This document shows, piece by piece, positions 1 through 7,883 of a stretch of DNA of 64,000 bases. The translations under genes and the position numbers were made by a program. The notes beneath the pieces are model-generated. The model was not told the DNA's origin. It saw only the letters and a program-made list of their open reading frames with translations, and ran no database searches. Positions within the stretch are counted from its first letter, which is position 1. Every line of letters begins with the position of its first letter. Source of the stretch: Paracoccus saliphilus (GTDB taxonomy: Bacteria; Pseudomonadota; Alphaproteobacteria; Rhodobacterales; Rhodobacteraceae). The DNA lies in NCBI RefSeq assembly GCF_028553805.1, contig NZ_CP067140.1, forward strand, positions 2,666,001 to 2,730,000, given 5' to 3'.

Positions 1-287
1 CAGAACATCCAGCCAAGCATTTGCGCCCGCTCCACCGGATCGGACGGGATGAGGGACGTCTCCTCACCCAGATACCACAGGATCGCGTCGGACTCTCCCA
101 GCTTTCGCCCATCATCCAGGACCAGTGCAGGTACCTTGCCATAGGGCAACACCCCTTCGGCCTTGGCTCGCGTCAAAGCCTCCGAGCCATTCTCGCAATC
201 GATCACCTCGGCTTCGCGCCCCGTCAGCGCCAGCGCCAGCCGGATCTTGTAGCTATTGCCCGACGAAGGCATCGAATATAGCCGCAT
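1..287 (-). CDS. Glutathione S-transferase, N-terminal part (cut by window edge)
   Basis: The minus-strand reading frame begins at an ATG at 285-287 and runs off the window start, leaving about 95 codons. The visible part is a thioredoxin-fold GST N-terminal domain. It opens MRLYSMPSSGNSYKIRLAL, with a serine near position 9 where many bacterial GSTs activate glutathione. KVPAL follows near residue 52 (the cis-proline loop), then LGESDAILWYL, whose Glu-Ser pair binds the gamma-glutamyl group in this family. The start of the helical C-terminal domain is just visible. GSTs conjugate or reduce with glutathione in the cytoplasm; the substrate cannot be told from this fragment. It lies about 76 bases downstream of ispH on the same strand. 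The fold is clear, the function generic. Confidence 0.85.
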   Translation of the reverse strand, partial: MRLYSMPSSGNSYKIRLALALTGREAEVIDCENGSEALTRAKAEGVLPYGKVPALVLDDGRKLGESDAILWYLGEETSLIPSDPVERAQMLGWMF

Positions 288-363
288 CACCGCCCCTTCT
301 TCTTTGTTTCCAGCAGCCCGGGAAAGCTCAGCCGTACAGGCCGGACAGAGGCTGCGCCCTCGT

Positions 364-1320
364 TCACGCCATTTCCCGCAGGACCCGCGGCACCTTGAAC
401 TCGACATTCTCCCGCGCCGTCTCGACGATCTCGACGGTCACGTCATACCGGGCGCGAAAAGCGTCGATCACCTCATCGATCAGCACCTCGGGCGCACTGG
501 CCCCCGCCGTCACCCCGACCTGACGAACACCTTCGATCGCGCGCCAGTCGATCTGCTCCGCCCGCATCACCAATTGCGAATATGCGCAGCCCTCTGCCCG
601 CCCGACCTCGACCAGGCGTTTGGAATTGCTGGAATTCTGCGCGCCTATCACCAGCAACGCCTCAATCCGTGGCGCGATCGCCTTGACCGCTGCTTGACGG
701 TTGGTGGTTGCATAGCAGATATCCTCTTTCGCCGGGCCGACAATTTCCGGGAAGCGGGACTGCAAGGCGGCAACGATCGCGGCAGTGTCGTCGACAGACA
801 AGGTTGTCTGCGTGATGAAAGCCAGCCGGGCCGGATCCCGCGGATGCATCCGGGCGACATCATCGACCGTTTCAACCAGGATGACCTCGCCTTCCGGCAG
901 CTGACCCATGGTGCCCAGCACCTCCGGATGGCCGGCATGGCCGATCATGACCAGTTGCAAGCCTTCGGCATGATGGCGCGCCGCCTCCATGTGCACCTTG
1001 CTGACCAGCGGACAGGTCGCGTCCACAAAAACCATATCGCGTTGCCTGGCCTCGGTCGGGACCGATTTTGGCACACCATGGGCGGAAAAGATCACCGGTC
1101 TGTCATCGGGGCACTCATCCAGTTCCTCGACGAAGACGGCCCCCTTCTCCCGCAATGAATCGACAACATATTTGTTGTGCACGATCTCATGCCGGACATA
1201 GACCGGAGCGCCCCATTTCTGCAACGCCATCTCGACGATCTTGATGGCACGGTCCACGCCTGCGCAAAACCCACGTGGCGCGGCAAGAAAGAGCGTCAAA
1301 GGCGGTTTTTCATGTTCCAT
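364..1320 (-). CDS. ispH: 4-hydroxy-3-methylbut-2-enyl diphosphate reductase IspH
   Basis: IspH is the last enzyme of the MEP isoprenoid pathway. It reduces HMBPP to IPP and DMAPP with an Fe-S cluster. The 318-residue protein has the usual length. The three conserved cluster cysteines are visible: Cys19 in APRGFCAGV, Cys103 in DATCPLV and Cys202 in ICYATTNRQ. The family motifs [10 protein letters not shown] (near 44-53), [10 protein letters not shown] (near 78-87) and NSSNSKRL (near 230) are also intact. The start at 1320 begins [17 protein letters not shown] and fits family N-termini. The gene is monocistronic or leads into the downstream GST gene. Identification is secure. Confidence 0.97.
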   Translation of the reverse strand: MEHEKPPLTLFLAAPRGFCAGVDRAIKIVEMALQKWGAPVYVRHEIVHNKYVVDSLREKGAVFVEELDECPDDRPVIFSAHGVPKSVPTEARQRDMVFVDATCPLVSKVHMEAARHHAEGLQLVMIGHAGHPEVLGTMGQLPEGEVILVETVDDVARMHPRDPARLAFITQTTLSVDDTAAIVAALQSRFPEIVGPAKEDICYATTNRQAAVKAIAPRIEALLVIGAQNSSNSKRLVEVGRAEGCAYSQLVMRAEQIDWRAIEGVRQVGVTAGASAPEVLIDEVIDAFRARYDVTVEIVETARENVEFKVPRVLREMA

Positions 1321-1632
1321 ATCCTTGCCCTAACGTGACGACAAAGCATCGTCCAGACACAGCGCGTTTACATCCCCTATATCGATAGCCCGCGGGCATC
1401 GCGCCGCCAATCCATAAAATCGCAAGCTTTTTGCATAAATTTTAATAACTTGGAAATTGACCTGGCCTCGAGTCGAGAGCTTCATGACATCGCGTCCTCC
1501 GACTACAAGCGCCCATATAATTCCAAGGTTCAACATGTGTCAGCCAAGTTTGTGTTTTCCTGCCCTCTCATGAGCATAGTACCCAGATATACGACGCGGC
1601 TGCGAGCAAGTTTGGTTCGAATTTCGTTTCCA
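1321..1632. other. Intergenic region between ispH and cobQ
   Basis: This 312-base gap separates the ispH start from the cobQ stop; both genes are on the minus strand. It contains an AT-rich stretch at about 1425-1455, unlike the GC-rich surroundings, and an imperfect palindrome CTCGAGTCGAG near 1468. A 68-codon frame exists on the minus strand but has no recognisable domain. It most likely holds the ispH promoter. No convincing terminator for cobQ was seen. Confidence 0.5.
1382..1410 (-). promoter_or_regulatory. Possible sigma-70 promoter for ispH
   Basis: On the minus strand TTGGCG (1405-1410) and TATCGA (1382-1387) are separated by 17 bases and lie about 60 bases upstream of the ispH start. 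The match to consensus is moderate and the region offers alternatives, so this is tentative. Confidence 0.3.
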
Positions 1633-3078
1633 TCAATCCGCAAGAGCGAGAATCGCGGTCACGTCCAGATGTGCTTCAAGATGCTCGGCCAATTCATCCA
1701 GCGTCTGCTCCACCCCGGTCTCGTATCCCGGCTGCGATGTGACGCCCAATCGCTCCAGATAGGCTGCGCGGAAGCGGTCATCGGCAAACAATCCGTGCAG
1801 ATAGGTGCCCATGATTCGCCCATCGCGACTGACAGCACCATCCGGGCCGGGCACATGCGCGAAAGGACGGTTGCAATCCGGGCCGGTGCTCTGCCCCATA
1901 TGGATTTCATATCCCGAGACGGGATGCCCAAGGGCTTCGCCGTTCACGCGGACCAACCGCTTGGTTTCTGCCATCTCGGTTTCGATATCGAGCAGGCCAA
2001 GCCCTTTCGTCCGGCCCGCAGCCCCGTCCGTGCCAAGTGGGTCGCGGATCACCCGCCCCAGCATCTGGTATCCGCCGCAGACACCCAGCACATGCCCCCC
2101 CCGCCGGACATGCCCGGCAAGATCCTGATCCCAGCCCTGTGCACGCAGAAAGGCCAGGTCGCCAAGGGTCGATTTCGTCCCGGGAATAATCACCATATCG
2201 GCATCGCCCGGGATCGGCTTCCCGGGCTTCAGCATCGTCAGGCGCAATCCGGGCTCGGCCGCCAAGGGGTCGAGATCGTCGAAATTGGCGATACGGGACA
2301 GGGTCAGGCACACGACATGCAGCCCTTCCCCCCGCGACATCCGCAGATCGACCGCATCCTCGGCCGGCAGGCGGTGGGCACCGTCGAACCACGGCACCAT
2401 ACCGAATCCCGGCCAGCCCGTTCGAGCCTCGATCAACCGGAAGCCATCATCGAACAGTCGTGGATCGCCACGAAACTTGTTGATCAGAAAGCCGCGGATC
2501 ATCGCGGCATCCCGAGCCTCGATCACCGCCTGCGTTCCCACGATCTGCGCGATCACCCCACCTCGATCGATATCGCCCGCCAGCACGACCGGCACTCCTG
2601 CCGCGCAGGCGAAACCCATATTGGCGATATCCCGAGAACGCAGGTTCACCTCGGCCGGGCTGCCCGCACCCTCAACGATCACAAGATCATGCGTTTTCGC
2701 GAGGCGATGGAAACTGTCCAGGACACCCTGCAGAAGCCGGGGCCTGAGTGCCGCGTAATCTCCTGCCTGCGCCCGGGCAATGGCATGGCCGTGCAGAATC
2801 ACCTGCGCTCCGGTATCCGTTTCAGGCTTGAGCAGGACCGGATTCATGTCAGTCACCGCCTCCAATTCGCAGGCACGCGCCTGCAACGCCTGCGCACGGC
2901 CGATCTCGCCGCCATCGACGGTAACCGCAGCATTGTTCGACATGTTCTGCGGCTTGAAGGGTGCAACCTTCAGCCCCCTGCGAAGAGCCGCCCGGCAAAG
3001 CCCCGCGACCAGCATCGATTTCCCAACATTCGAGCCGGTGCCCTGAATCATCACCGCGCGCGTGTTCTTGACCGGCAT
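1633..3078 (-). CDS. cobQ: Cobyric acid synthase CobQ
   Basis: CobQ (CbiP) amidates adenosyl-cobyrinic acid a,c-diamide at carboxyls b, d, e and g in cobalamin synthesis, using ATP and glutamine. The 481-residue protein has the expected two-part form. The N-terminal dethiobiotin-synthetase-like domain carries the P-loop GTGSNVGKS at residues 13-21, KPQNMSNNA near 43-51, and the nucleotide-binding stretches VEGAGSPAE and GDIDRGG. The C-terminal class I glutamine amidotransferase domain has the nucleophile elbow [10 protein letters not shown] and the catalytic-histidine segment TYLHGLF. No other cobalamin gene lies nearby. It is divergent from secG with a 71-base gap. Confidence 0.96.
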   Translation of the reverse strand: MPVKNTRAVMIQGTGSNVGKSMLVAGLCRAALRRGLKVAPFKPQNMSNNAAVTVDGGEIGRAQALQARACELEAVTDMNPVLLKPETDTGAQVILHGHAIARAQAGDYAALRPRLLQGVLDSFHRLAKTHDLVIVEGAGSPAEVNLRSRDIANMGFACAAGVPVVLAGDIDRGGVIAQIVGTQAVIEARDAAMIRGFLINKFRGDPRLFDDGFRLIEARTGWPGFGMVPWFDGAHRLPAEDAVDLRMSRGEGLHVVCLTLSRIANFDDLDPLAAEPGLRLTMLKPGKPIPGDADMVIIPGTKSTLGDLAFLRAQGWDQDLAGHVRRGGHVLGVCGGYQMLGRVIRDPLGTDGAAGRTKGLGLLDIETEMAETKRLVRVNGEALGHPVSGYEIHMGQSTGPDCNRPFAHVPGPDGAVSRDGRIMGTYLHGLFADDRFRAAYLERLGVTSQPGYETGVEQTLDELAEHLEAHLDVTAILALAD

Positions 3079-3149
3079 GGGACACTCCGCTTGCCATCAT
3101 CTGCATGGATGACTAGATAGGCCCGTCCGCAAATGAAAGGCCGAATTCC

Positions 3150-3737
3150 GTGCAAAATGTCGTGCTGACCATTCACCTGATCCTGGCGGTCCTCTTGACC
3201 GGGGTCGTACTGCTGCAACGCTCCGAGGGCGGCGGGCTCGGAATGGGCGGCGGCAGCGGCGGCGGAGTCATGTCCGGTCGGCAGGCTGCCAATGCAATGA
3301 CCCGGCTTACATGGATTTTCGGCATAGCGCTGTTCGTGACTTCGATCAGCCTGACGATCATCGCGGCACGGCAGACCTCCAACAGTTCGATCATGGATCA
3401 ACTTGGCGTTCCCGAATCGCAACAGGGTTCAGGCCAGGAACAAAGCCTGGAATATACGCCTCCGCCTTCCGGGGCGGGCGACGATCCCTTGACACCGCCT
3501 GCACCTGCCACCTCCACGGTGGATGGCGATGCGGCGGAAGCGGATGGCGCTCCGGCGGCACTCACACCGCCTGCACCCGAACCCGCCGCAACCGAGGAGT
3601 CGGCGACGGACGAAGCCGTCACCCCCCCAACCGAGAACGGCACAACGACCGAACCCGCGACTGGTGGCGAGGCCGATGGTGCCGCATCGGAAAACGGCGA
3701 AACGGCCGGATCAGAGAATTCGCAACAGTCGAATTAA
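3150..3737 (+). CDS. secG: Preprotein translocase subunit SecG with long acidic tail
   Basis: SecG is the small membrane subunit of the SecYEG protein-export channel. The first 75 residues are typical: transmembrane segment 1 (about residues 3-22), the glycine-rich loop LGMGGGSGGGVMSGR, and transmembrane segment 2 (about 53-72). The start is GTG at 3150, preceded by GAAAGG. The tail is odd. Residues from about 95 to 195 form a low-complexity stretch rich in Pro, Thr, Ala, Glu and Gly with repeated TPPAPE-like units, giving 195 residues where an enterobacterial SecG has about 110. Such tails occur in alphaproteobacteria and are probably disordered. pyrG follows 153 bases downstream and has its own promoter candidate. 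Confidence 0.95.
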   Translation: MQNVVLTIHLILAVLLTGVVLLQRSEGGGLGMGGGSGGGVMSGRQAANAMTRLTWIFGIALFVTSISLTIIAARQTSNSSIMDQLGVPESQQGSGQEQSLEYTPPPSGAGDDPLTPPAPATSTVDGDAAEADGAPAALTPPAPEPAATEESATDEAVTPPTENGTTTEPATGGEADGAASENGETAGSENSQQSN

Positions 3738-3792
3738 GATCACACAATAGATAGGGGCAGAATAAATCTGCCCTACATCAACTTGCGGTCCA

Positions 3793-3821
3793 TTGCGGCC
3801 ACGGGGCGAATCGCTTATAAC
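3793..3821 (+). promoter_or_regulatory. Putative sigma-70 promoter of pyrG
   Basis: TTGCGG (3793-3798) is followed after 17 bases by TATAAC (3816-3821), about 70 bases before the pyrG start. The spacing is ideal and the -10 hexamer is good. Confidence 0.5.
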
Positions 3822-3890
3822 TTAAGTCCCGTGATGCAGGCTGTTCGACGGCCCGCAAACATACCGAATTTGTACATCACGGGGGCTTCC

Positions 3891-5534
3891 ATGGCGCGTT
3901 ATATCTTTATCACCGGCGGCGTGGTTTCGTCCCTCGGCAAGGGGCTGGCATCCGCCGCGCTCGGGGCGCTGCTGCAAGCCCGTGGTTTCACCGTTCGGCT
4001 GCGCAAGCTGGATCCCTATCTGAATGTCGATCCCGGTACGATGTCGCCATTCGAACATGGCGAGGTCTTTGTCACAGATGACGGGGCAGAGACGGATCTG
4101 GATCTGGGTCATTACGAACGCTTCACCGGGGTGTCGGCCCGCCGCACGGATTCCGTCAGCTCGGGACGTATCTATTCCAATGTGCTGGAACGGGAACGCC
4201 GTGGTGAATACCTAGGCAAGACCATTCAAGTCATTCCCCATGTAACAAATGAAATCAAGGACTTCCTTGCCATAGGCGAGGACGAGGTCGATTTCATGCT
4301 CTGCGAGATCGGTGGCACGGTCGGCGATATCGAGGGCCTGCCCTTCTTCGAGGCGATTCGCCAGTTCAGCCAGGACCGTCCGCGTGGACAATGCATCTTC
4401 ATGCACCTGACATTGCTGCCATGGCTGGCGGCATCCGGAGAACTGAAGACCAAGCCGACCCAGCACAGCGTGAAGGAATTGCGCTCGATCGGGATCGCGC
4501 CCGATGTCCTGGTCTGCCGCTCGGAGCAACCGATCCCTGAAAAGGAGCGCGCCAAGATCGCGTTGTTCTGCAATGTCCGCCCCGATGCCGTGATCCCGGC
4601 CTATGACCTGAAAACGATCTACGAAGCCCCCCTCGCCTATCATCGCGCCGGACTGGACCGGGCGGTTCTGGACGCGTTCCAGATCAGCCCCGCCCCGCGC
4701 CCCGACCTGTCACGCTGGCAGGATGTGATGGATCGGCTTGAACATGCAGAAGGCAAGGTCAGGATCGCGATCGTCGGCAAATACACCCAACTTGAGGATG
4801 CCTATAAATCCATCGCCGAGGCTCTGACTCATGGCGGCATGGCGAATCGCGTCCGGGTACGCACCGAATGGGTCGACAGCGAGAAGCTGGAAGGCGACGG
4901 CATATCCCTGCTCGACGGTTACCACGGAATCATCGTGCCGGGCGGCTTCGGAGAACGCGGCACCGAAGGCATGGTCGCCGCCGCCCGCTATGCACGCGAG
5001 AAGAAAGTGCCATATCTGGGCATTTGCCTGGGGATGCAGATGGCAGTGATCGAAGCGGCGCGAAATCTTGCGGGCATGCCCGATGCAGGCTCGGAGGAAT
5101 TCGATCACGAGGCCGGCAAGACGCGGTTCACCCCGGTGGTCTACCATTTGAAGGAATGGGTGGAGGGCAATTACACGGTTCAGCGCAAATTGACGGATGA
5201 CAAGGGCGGGACGATGCGTCTCGGCGCGTATACCGCCATTCTGGCGCCGGATTCCAAGGTTTCGGCGGCCTATGGCGGCGCATTGCAGATCGAGGACCGT
5301 CATCGCCACCGCTATGAGGTCGACGCGACCTATCGCGAGGCGCTGGAGAAGGTCGGTCTGTCATTTTCGGGTATGTCGCCGGATGGCAAACTGCCCGAAG
5401 TCATCGAATATCCCGATCATCCCTGGTTCATCGGCGTGCAGTCGCACCCTGAACTGAAATCCAAGCCATTCGATCCGGCGCCGCTTTTTGCCGGTTTCGT
5501 CAGGGCCGCAATGGAGGAAGGCCGGCTGGTGTAA
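3891..5534 (+). CDS. pyrG: CTP synthase PyrG
   Basis: PyrG makes CTP from UTP, ATP and glutamine, the last step of de novo pyrimidine synthesis. The start was set at ATG 3891 because family N-termini begin at [18 protein letters not shown]; an upstream in-frame ATG would add 36 unrelated residues. The 547-residue product has the synthetase domain with [10 protein letters not shown] at residues 9-18. The glutaminase domain follows, with the nucleophile Cys379 in LGICLGMQ and the His-Glu of QSHPELKS near the C-terminus. Cys379 matches the numbering of the E. coli enzyme. Two hairpins follow the gene. Confidence 0.97.
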   Translation: MARYIFITGGVVSSLGKGLASAALGALLQARGFTVRLRKLDPYLNVDPGTMSPFEHGEVFVTDDGAETDLDLGHYERFTGVSARRTDSVSSGRIYSNVLERERRGEYLGKTIQVIPHVTNEIKDFLAIGEDEVDFMLCEIGGTVGDIEGLPFFEAIRQFSQDRPRGQCIFMHLTLLPWLAASGELKTKPTQHSVKELRSIGIAPDVLVCRSEQPIPEKERAKIALFCNVRPDAVIPAYDLKTIYEAPLAYHRAGLDRAVLDAFQISPAPRPDLSRWQDVMDRLEHAEGKVRIAIVGKYTQLEDAYKSIAEALTHGGMANRVRVRTEWVDSEKLEGDGISLLDGYHGIIVPGGFGERGTEGMVAAARYAREKKVPYLGICLGMQMAVIEAARNLAGMPDAGSEEFDHEAGKTRFTPVVYHLKEWVEGNYTVQRKLTDDKGGTMRLGAYTAILAPDSKVSAAYGGALQIEDRHRHRYEVDATYREALEKVGLSFSGMSPDGKLPEVIEYPDHPWFIGVQSHPELKSKPFDPAPLFAGFVRAAMEEGRLV

Positions 5535-5545
5535 ACCAACCGGCC
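5520..5545 (+). terminator. Hairpin spanning the pyrG stop codon
   Basis: GGCCGGCTGGT (5520-5530) pairs with ACCAACCGGCC (5535-5545) with one G-U pair, leaving the loop GTAA that contains most of the TAA stop codon. No T-tract follows directly. It could act in termination together with the next hairpin or stabilise the mRNA end. Confidence 0.5.
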
Positions 5546-5570
5546 CCGTCGTTCCACGTTCGATCCCGCG

Positions 5571-5591
5571 CCGGCGCAATTTCCGCGCCGG
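5571..5591. terminator. Hairpin between convergent pyrG and acyl-CoA dehydrogenase genes
   Basis: CCGGCGC (5571-5577) and GCGCCGG (5585-5591) form a 7-bp perfect stem with loop AATTTCC between two convergent genes. There is no U-tract, so any termination activity is inferred from position. Confidence 0.4.
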
Positions 5592-5601
5592 TCATCATTG
5601 G

Positions 5602-6690
5602 TTAAGCGGCCTCGCCTTGTGACGCGTCGCCGAGTTCGATCAAGCGCAGCACATGGTCATTGTGATCACCCAACTGGTGGTCGATCATGACCAGGCGCTT
5701 GGCGTAATGCGCACCGGGATATTCCCAGGTCATGCCGATACCGCCATGCATCTGGACCGCCTCTTCCGAGATTTTCCGGCCCATCCGCCCGATCAGGTTC
5801 TTGGCCATCGATACGTTGCGCGCCTGGTCCTTCGCGCCGAAACCGGCCACCGCCGCGATGGTGATCGAACGGCATTGCTCCAGCTCGACCAGCATATCCA
5901 CCAAGCGGTGCTGCAAGGCCTGGAAACTCGCGATGGGTCGACCGAATTGCTGACGCTGTCCCAGGTAATCCTGCGTCAGGTCGATCAAATGCGCCATCGC
6001 ACCCACCGCCTCGGCGCAAAGGGCGATACGACCCATATCCAGCGCGTCCTCCAGTTCGGACCGGCAGTCCGAGGACAGGCACTCCGCCTTCAGCTCATCC
6101 ATCACCAGATCCGACACACCGCCGCCATCGACCATCGTGGCAGAAATCAGCTCAGGGCTGTTGACGAGGAACAGGCCAATACCCACCTCGGTTCGCGCCG
6201 CAACCAGCAGATGGTCAGCACCCGGCGCGCCATAGATGGCGGATTTCCGACCCGACAGCCGCCAATCATCACCGTCTTGCCGCGCCTTTGCCTCGAGATG
6301 CGACAGGTCGCAGGCAACATTCGGTTCATAAACGGCCAGGGCGGTGCGTGCCGTGCCCGCCACCATCGCTTCGACCAGATCGTCACGGCCAAGGCCCGCC
6401 AGCAGGCGCACCCCCATCAGCGCGCCCAGCAGAGGTTCTGCGCATAAACCCCGCCCGATCTCCTCGAAGATGACCGAGACATCCTCGGCGCTGCCACCGA
6501 AGCCGCCCTGTTCTTCGCTGATGAAGGCACCGACGATGCCAATTTCCGCCAGCCCGGCCCAGGTCTCGGGTGAATGCCACGGTTCGGCATATACCTGCGC
6601 GTTGCGTGTCTCGATATCGTAATTGTCGGTCAGATAGCGGCGGAGGCTGTCCGCCAGCATCTGGTGGTCCTCGGAAAGATTGAAGTCCAT
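5602..6690 (-). CDS. Acyl-CoA dehydrogenase, small-subunit type (PimD-like)
   Basis: This FAD enzyme introduces the 2,3-double bond of an acyl-CoA. The start was placed at 6690, where GGAGGTGATCCC precedes ATG; an upstream frame extension overlaps the neighbouring gene and is not needed. The 362-residue protein has the alpha-helical N-terminal domain (MDFNLSEDHQMLADSLRRYL), a short middle beta domain, and a C-terminal helical domain with RQQFGRPIASFQALQHR and QMHGGIGMTWEYP. The next gene upstream encodes a second, larger acyl-CoA dehydrogenase four bases away. Such tandem pairs often form heteromeric enzymes for bulky or dicarboxylic acyl-CoAs, as PimC/PimD do for pimeloyl-CoA. It is the last gene of the operon. 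The substrate is inferred from context. Confidence 0.88.
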   Translation of the reverse strand: MDFNLSEDHQMLADSLRRYLTDNYDIETRNAQVYAEPWHSPETWAGLAEIGIVGAFISEEQGGFGGSAEDVSVIFEEIGRGLCAEPLLGALMGVRLLAGLGRDDLVEAMVAGTARTALAVYEPNVACDLSHLEAKARQDGDDWRLSGRKSAIYGAPGADHLLVAARTEVGIGLFLVNSPELISATMVDGGGVSDLVMDELKAECLSSDCRSELEDALDMGRIALCAEAVGAMAHLIDLTQDYLGQRQQFGRPIASFQALQHRLVDMLVELEQCRSITIAAVAGFGAKDQARNVSMAKNLIGRMGRKISEEAVQMHGGIGMTWEYPGAHYAKRLVMIDHQLGDHNDHVLRLIELGDASQGEAA

Positions 6691-6694
6691 GGGA

Positions 6695-7879
6695 TCACCT
6701 CCGGTACAGCTCTTTGGCAACGATGTTGCGCTGGATTTCATTCGAACCGCCGAAGATCGACAGCTTGCGATTGTTGAAATAGGCGGGGGCCGCGCGGGCG
6801 GCTTCGACCGGCACGGTCAATTCGTTCTCGGACAACTCGTCGGCCATCGGCGCGGCCTGCGGCCCGAGAGCCGAGCGATACAGGTCCTGGATCGCCTGCC
6901 GCACCTGCGTGCCCTTGAGTTTCAGCATCGAGCTTTCGATACCGCCTGCCGCCCCGCCCTTCGCATTGGCCAGCATCCGCAGATTGGTGATCCGCAATGC
7001 CTCCAGCTCGATCTCGATCTCGGCGGCACGGGCGGCATAAATCGGATTGTCGGCGATCTTGCGGCTGTCGCGGGTGATTTGCCCTGCCAGGCGATGAAAG
7101 CGCTCCATGTCCTTGATCGAGAAACCGGTCCCAGCGATATTGGTGCGTTCATGCGTCAGCAGGTATTTGGCGATGGTCCAGCCCTGATTTTCCTCTCCCA
7201 CCAGGTTGGCGGCGGGGACGCGGGCATCGGTGAAGAACACCTCGTTCACCTCGTGCCCGCCCTCGATCAGCCGGATCGGGCGCATCTCGACGCCCGGTGT
7301 GTCCAGATCGACCAGCAGGAAGCTGATCCCCTCTTGCGGCTTGCCCTCGGTCGAGGTCCGCACGAGGCAGAAAATCTTGTTGGCGTGCTGGCCAAGCGTG
7401 GTCCAGGTCTTCTGCCCGTTGACCACGTAATGATCGCCGTCACGCACCGCGCGGGTCTTGAGACTGGCCAGATCGGACCCCGCCCCCGGCTCGGAATAGC
7501 CCTGGCACCACCAGTCGCTTCCATCCAGGATCCGGGGCAGGATCTCGCGCCTCTGCTCTTCGGTGCCGAATTTGAGCAATACCGGCCCCAGCATGTTCAG
7601 GCCGAAGGGCACCAGACGCGGGGCACTGTGCAGCGCACATTCCTCGGCAAAGATATGGCGCTCGACGGCGCTCCAGCCCGGGCCGCCATATTCCTCGGGC
7701 CAAGTTGCCGCCAGCCAGCCGCGCTCGTGCAGGATCGCCTGCCAGCGCAGCAGATCCTCTTTCGAAAGCTCCTTGCCCGCGGCCACTTTCTCGGACAGTT
7801 CTTCGGGCAGGTTGTCTTTCAGGAACGCACGCACCTCTTCGCGGAACGCGCGCTCTTCGGAAGTGAATTCGAGGTCCAT
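6695..7879 (-). CDS. Acyl-CoA dehydrogenase, large-subunit type (PimC-like)
   Basis: A 394-residue acyl-CoA dehydrogenase. The N-terminal domain opens MDLEFTSEERAFREEVRAFL. The middle domain has the FAD/substrate segment CQGYSEPGAGSDLASLKT and NGQKTWTTLGQHA. The C-terminal domain ends with SIFGGSNEIQRNIVAKELY, the usual terminal motif. It sits 4 bases both from the 3-hydroxyacyl-CoA dehydrogenase gene upstream and from the smaller acyl-CoA dehydrogenase gene downstream, so the three are co-translated. The pair of large and small proteins suggests one heteromeric enzyme that oxidises the CoA ester made by the ligase of the same operon. Family assignment is certain. Pimeloyl-CoA or a similar dicarboxyl-CoA as substrate is inference. 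Confidence 0.9.
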   Translation of the reverse strand: MDLEFTSEERAFREEVRAFLKDNLPEELSEKVAAGKELSKEDLLRWQAILHERGWLAATWPEEYGGPGWSAVERHIFAEECALHSAPRLVPFGLNMLGPVLLKFGTEEQRREILPRILDGSDWWCQGYSEPGAGSDLASLKTRAVRDGDHYVVNGQKTWTTLGQHANKIFCLVRTSTEGKPQEGISFLLVDLDTPGVEMRPIRLIEGGHEVNEVFFTDARVPAANLVGEENQGWTIAKYLLTHERTNIAGTGFSIKDMERFHRLAGQITRDSRKIADNPIYAARAAEIEIELEALRITNLRMLANAKGGAAGGIESSMLKLKGTQVRQAIQDLYRSALGPQAAPMADELSENELTVPVEAARAAPAYFNNRKLSIFGGSNEIQRNIVAKELYRR

Positions 7880-7883
7880 CCGT

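Noticed and set aside
1330..1536. A 68-codon minus-strand frame between ispH and cobQ
   Set aside because: It has no recognisable domain, no clear ribosome-binding site and covers the likely ispH promoter.
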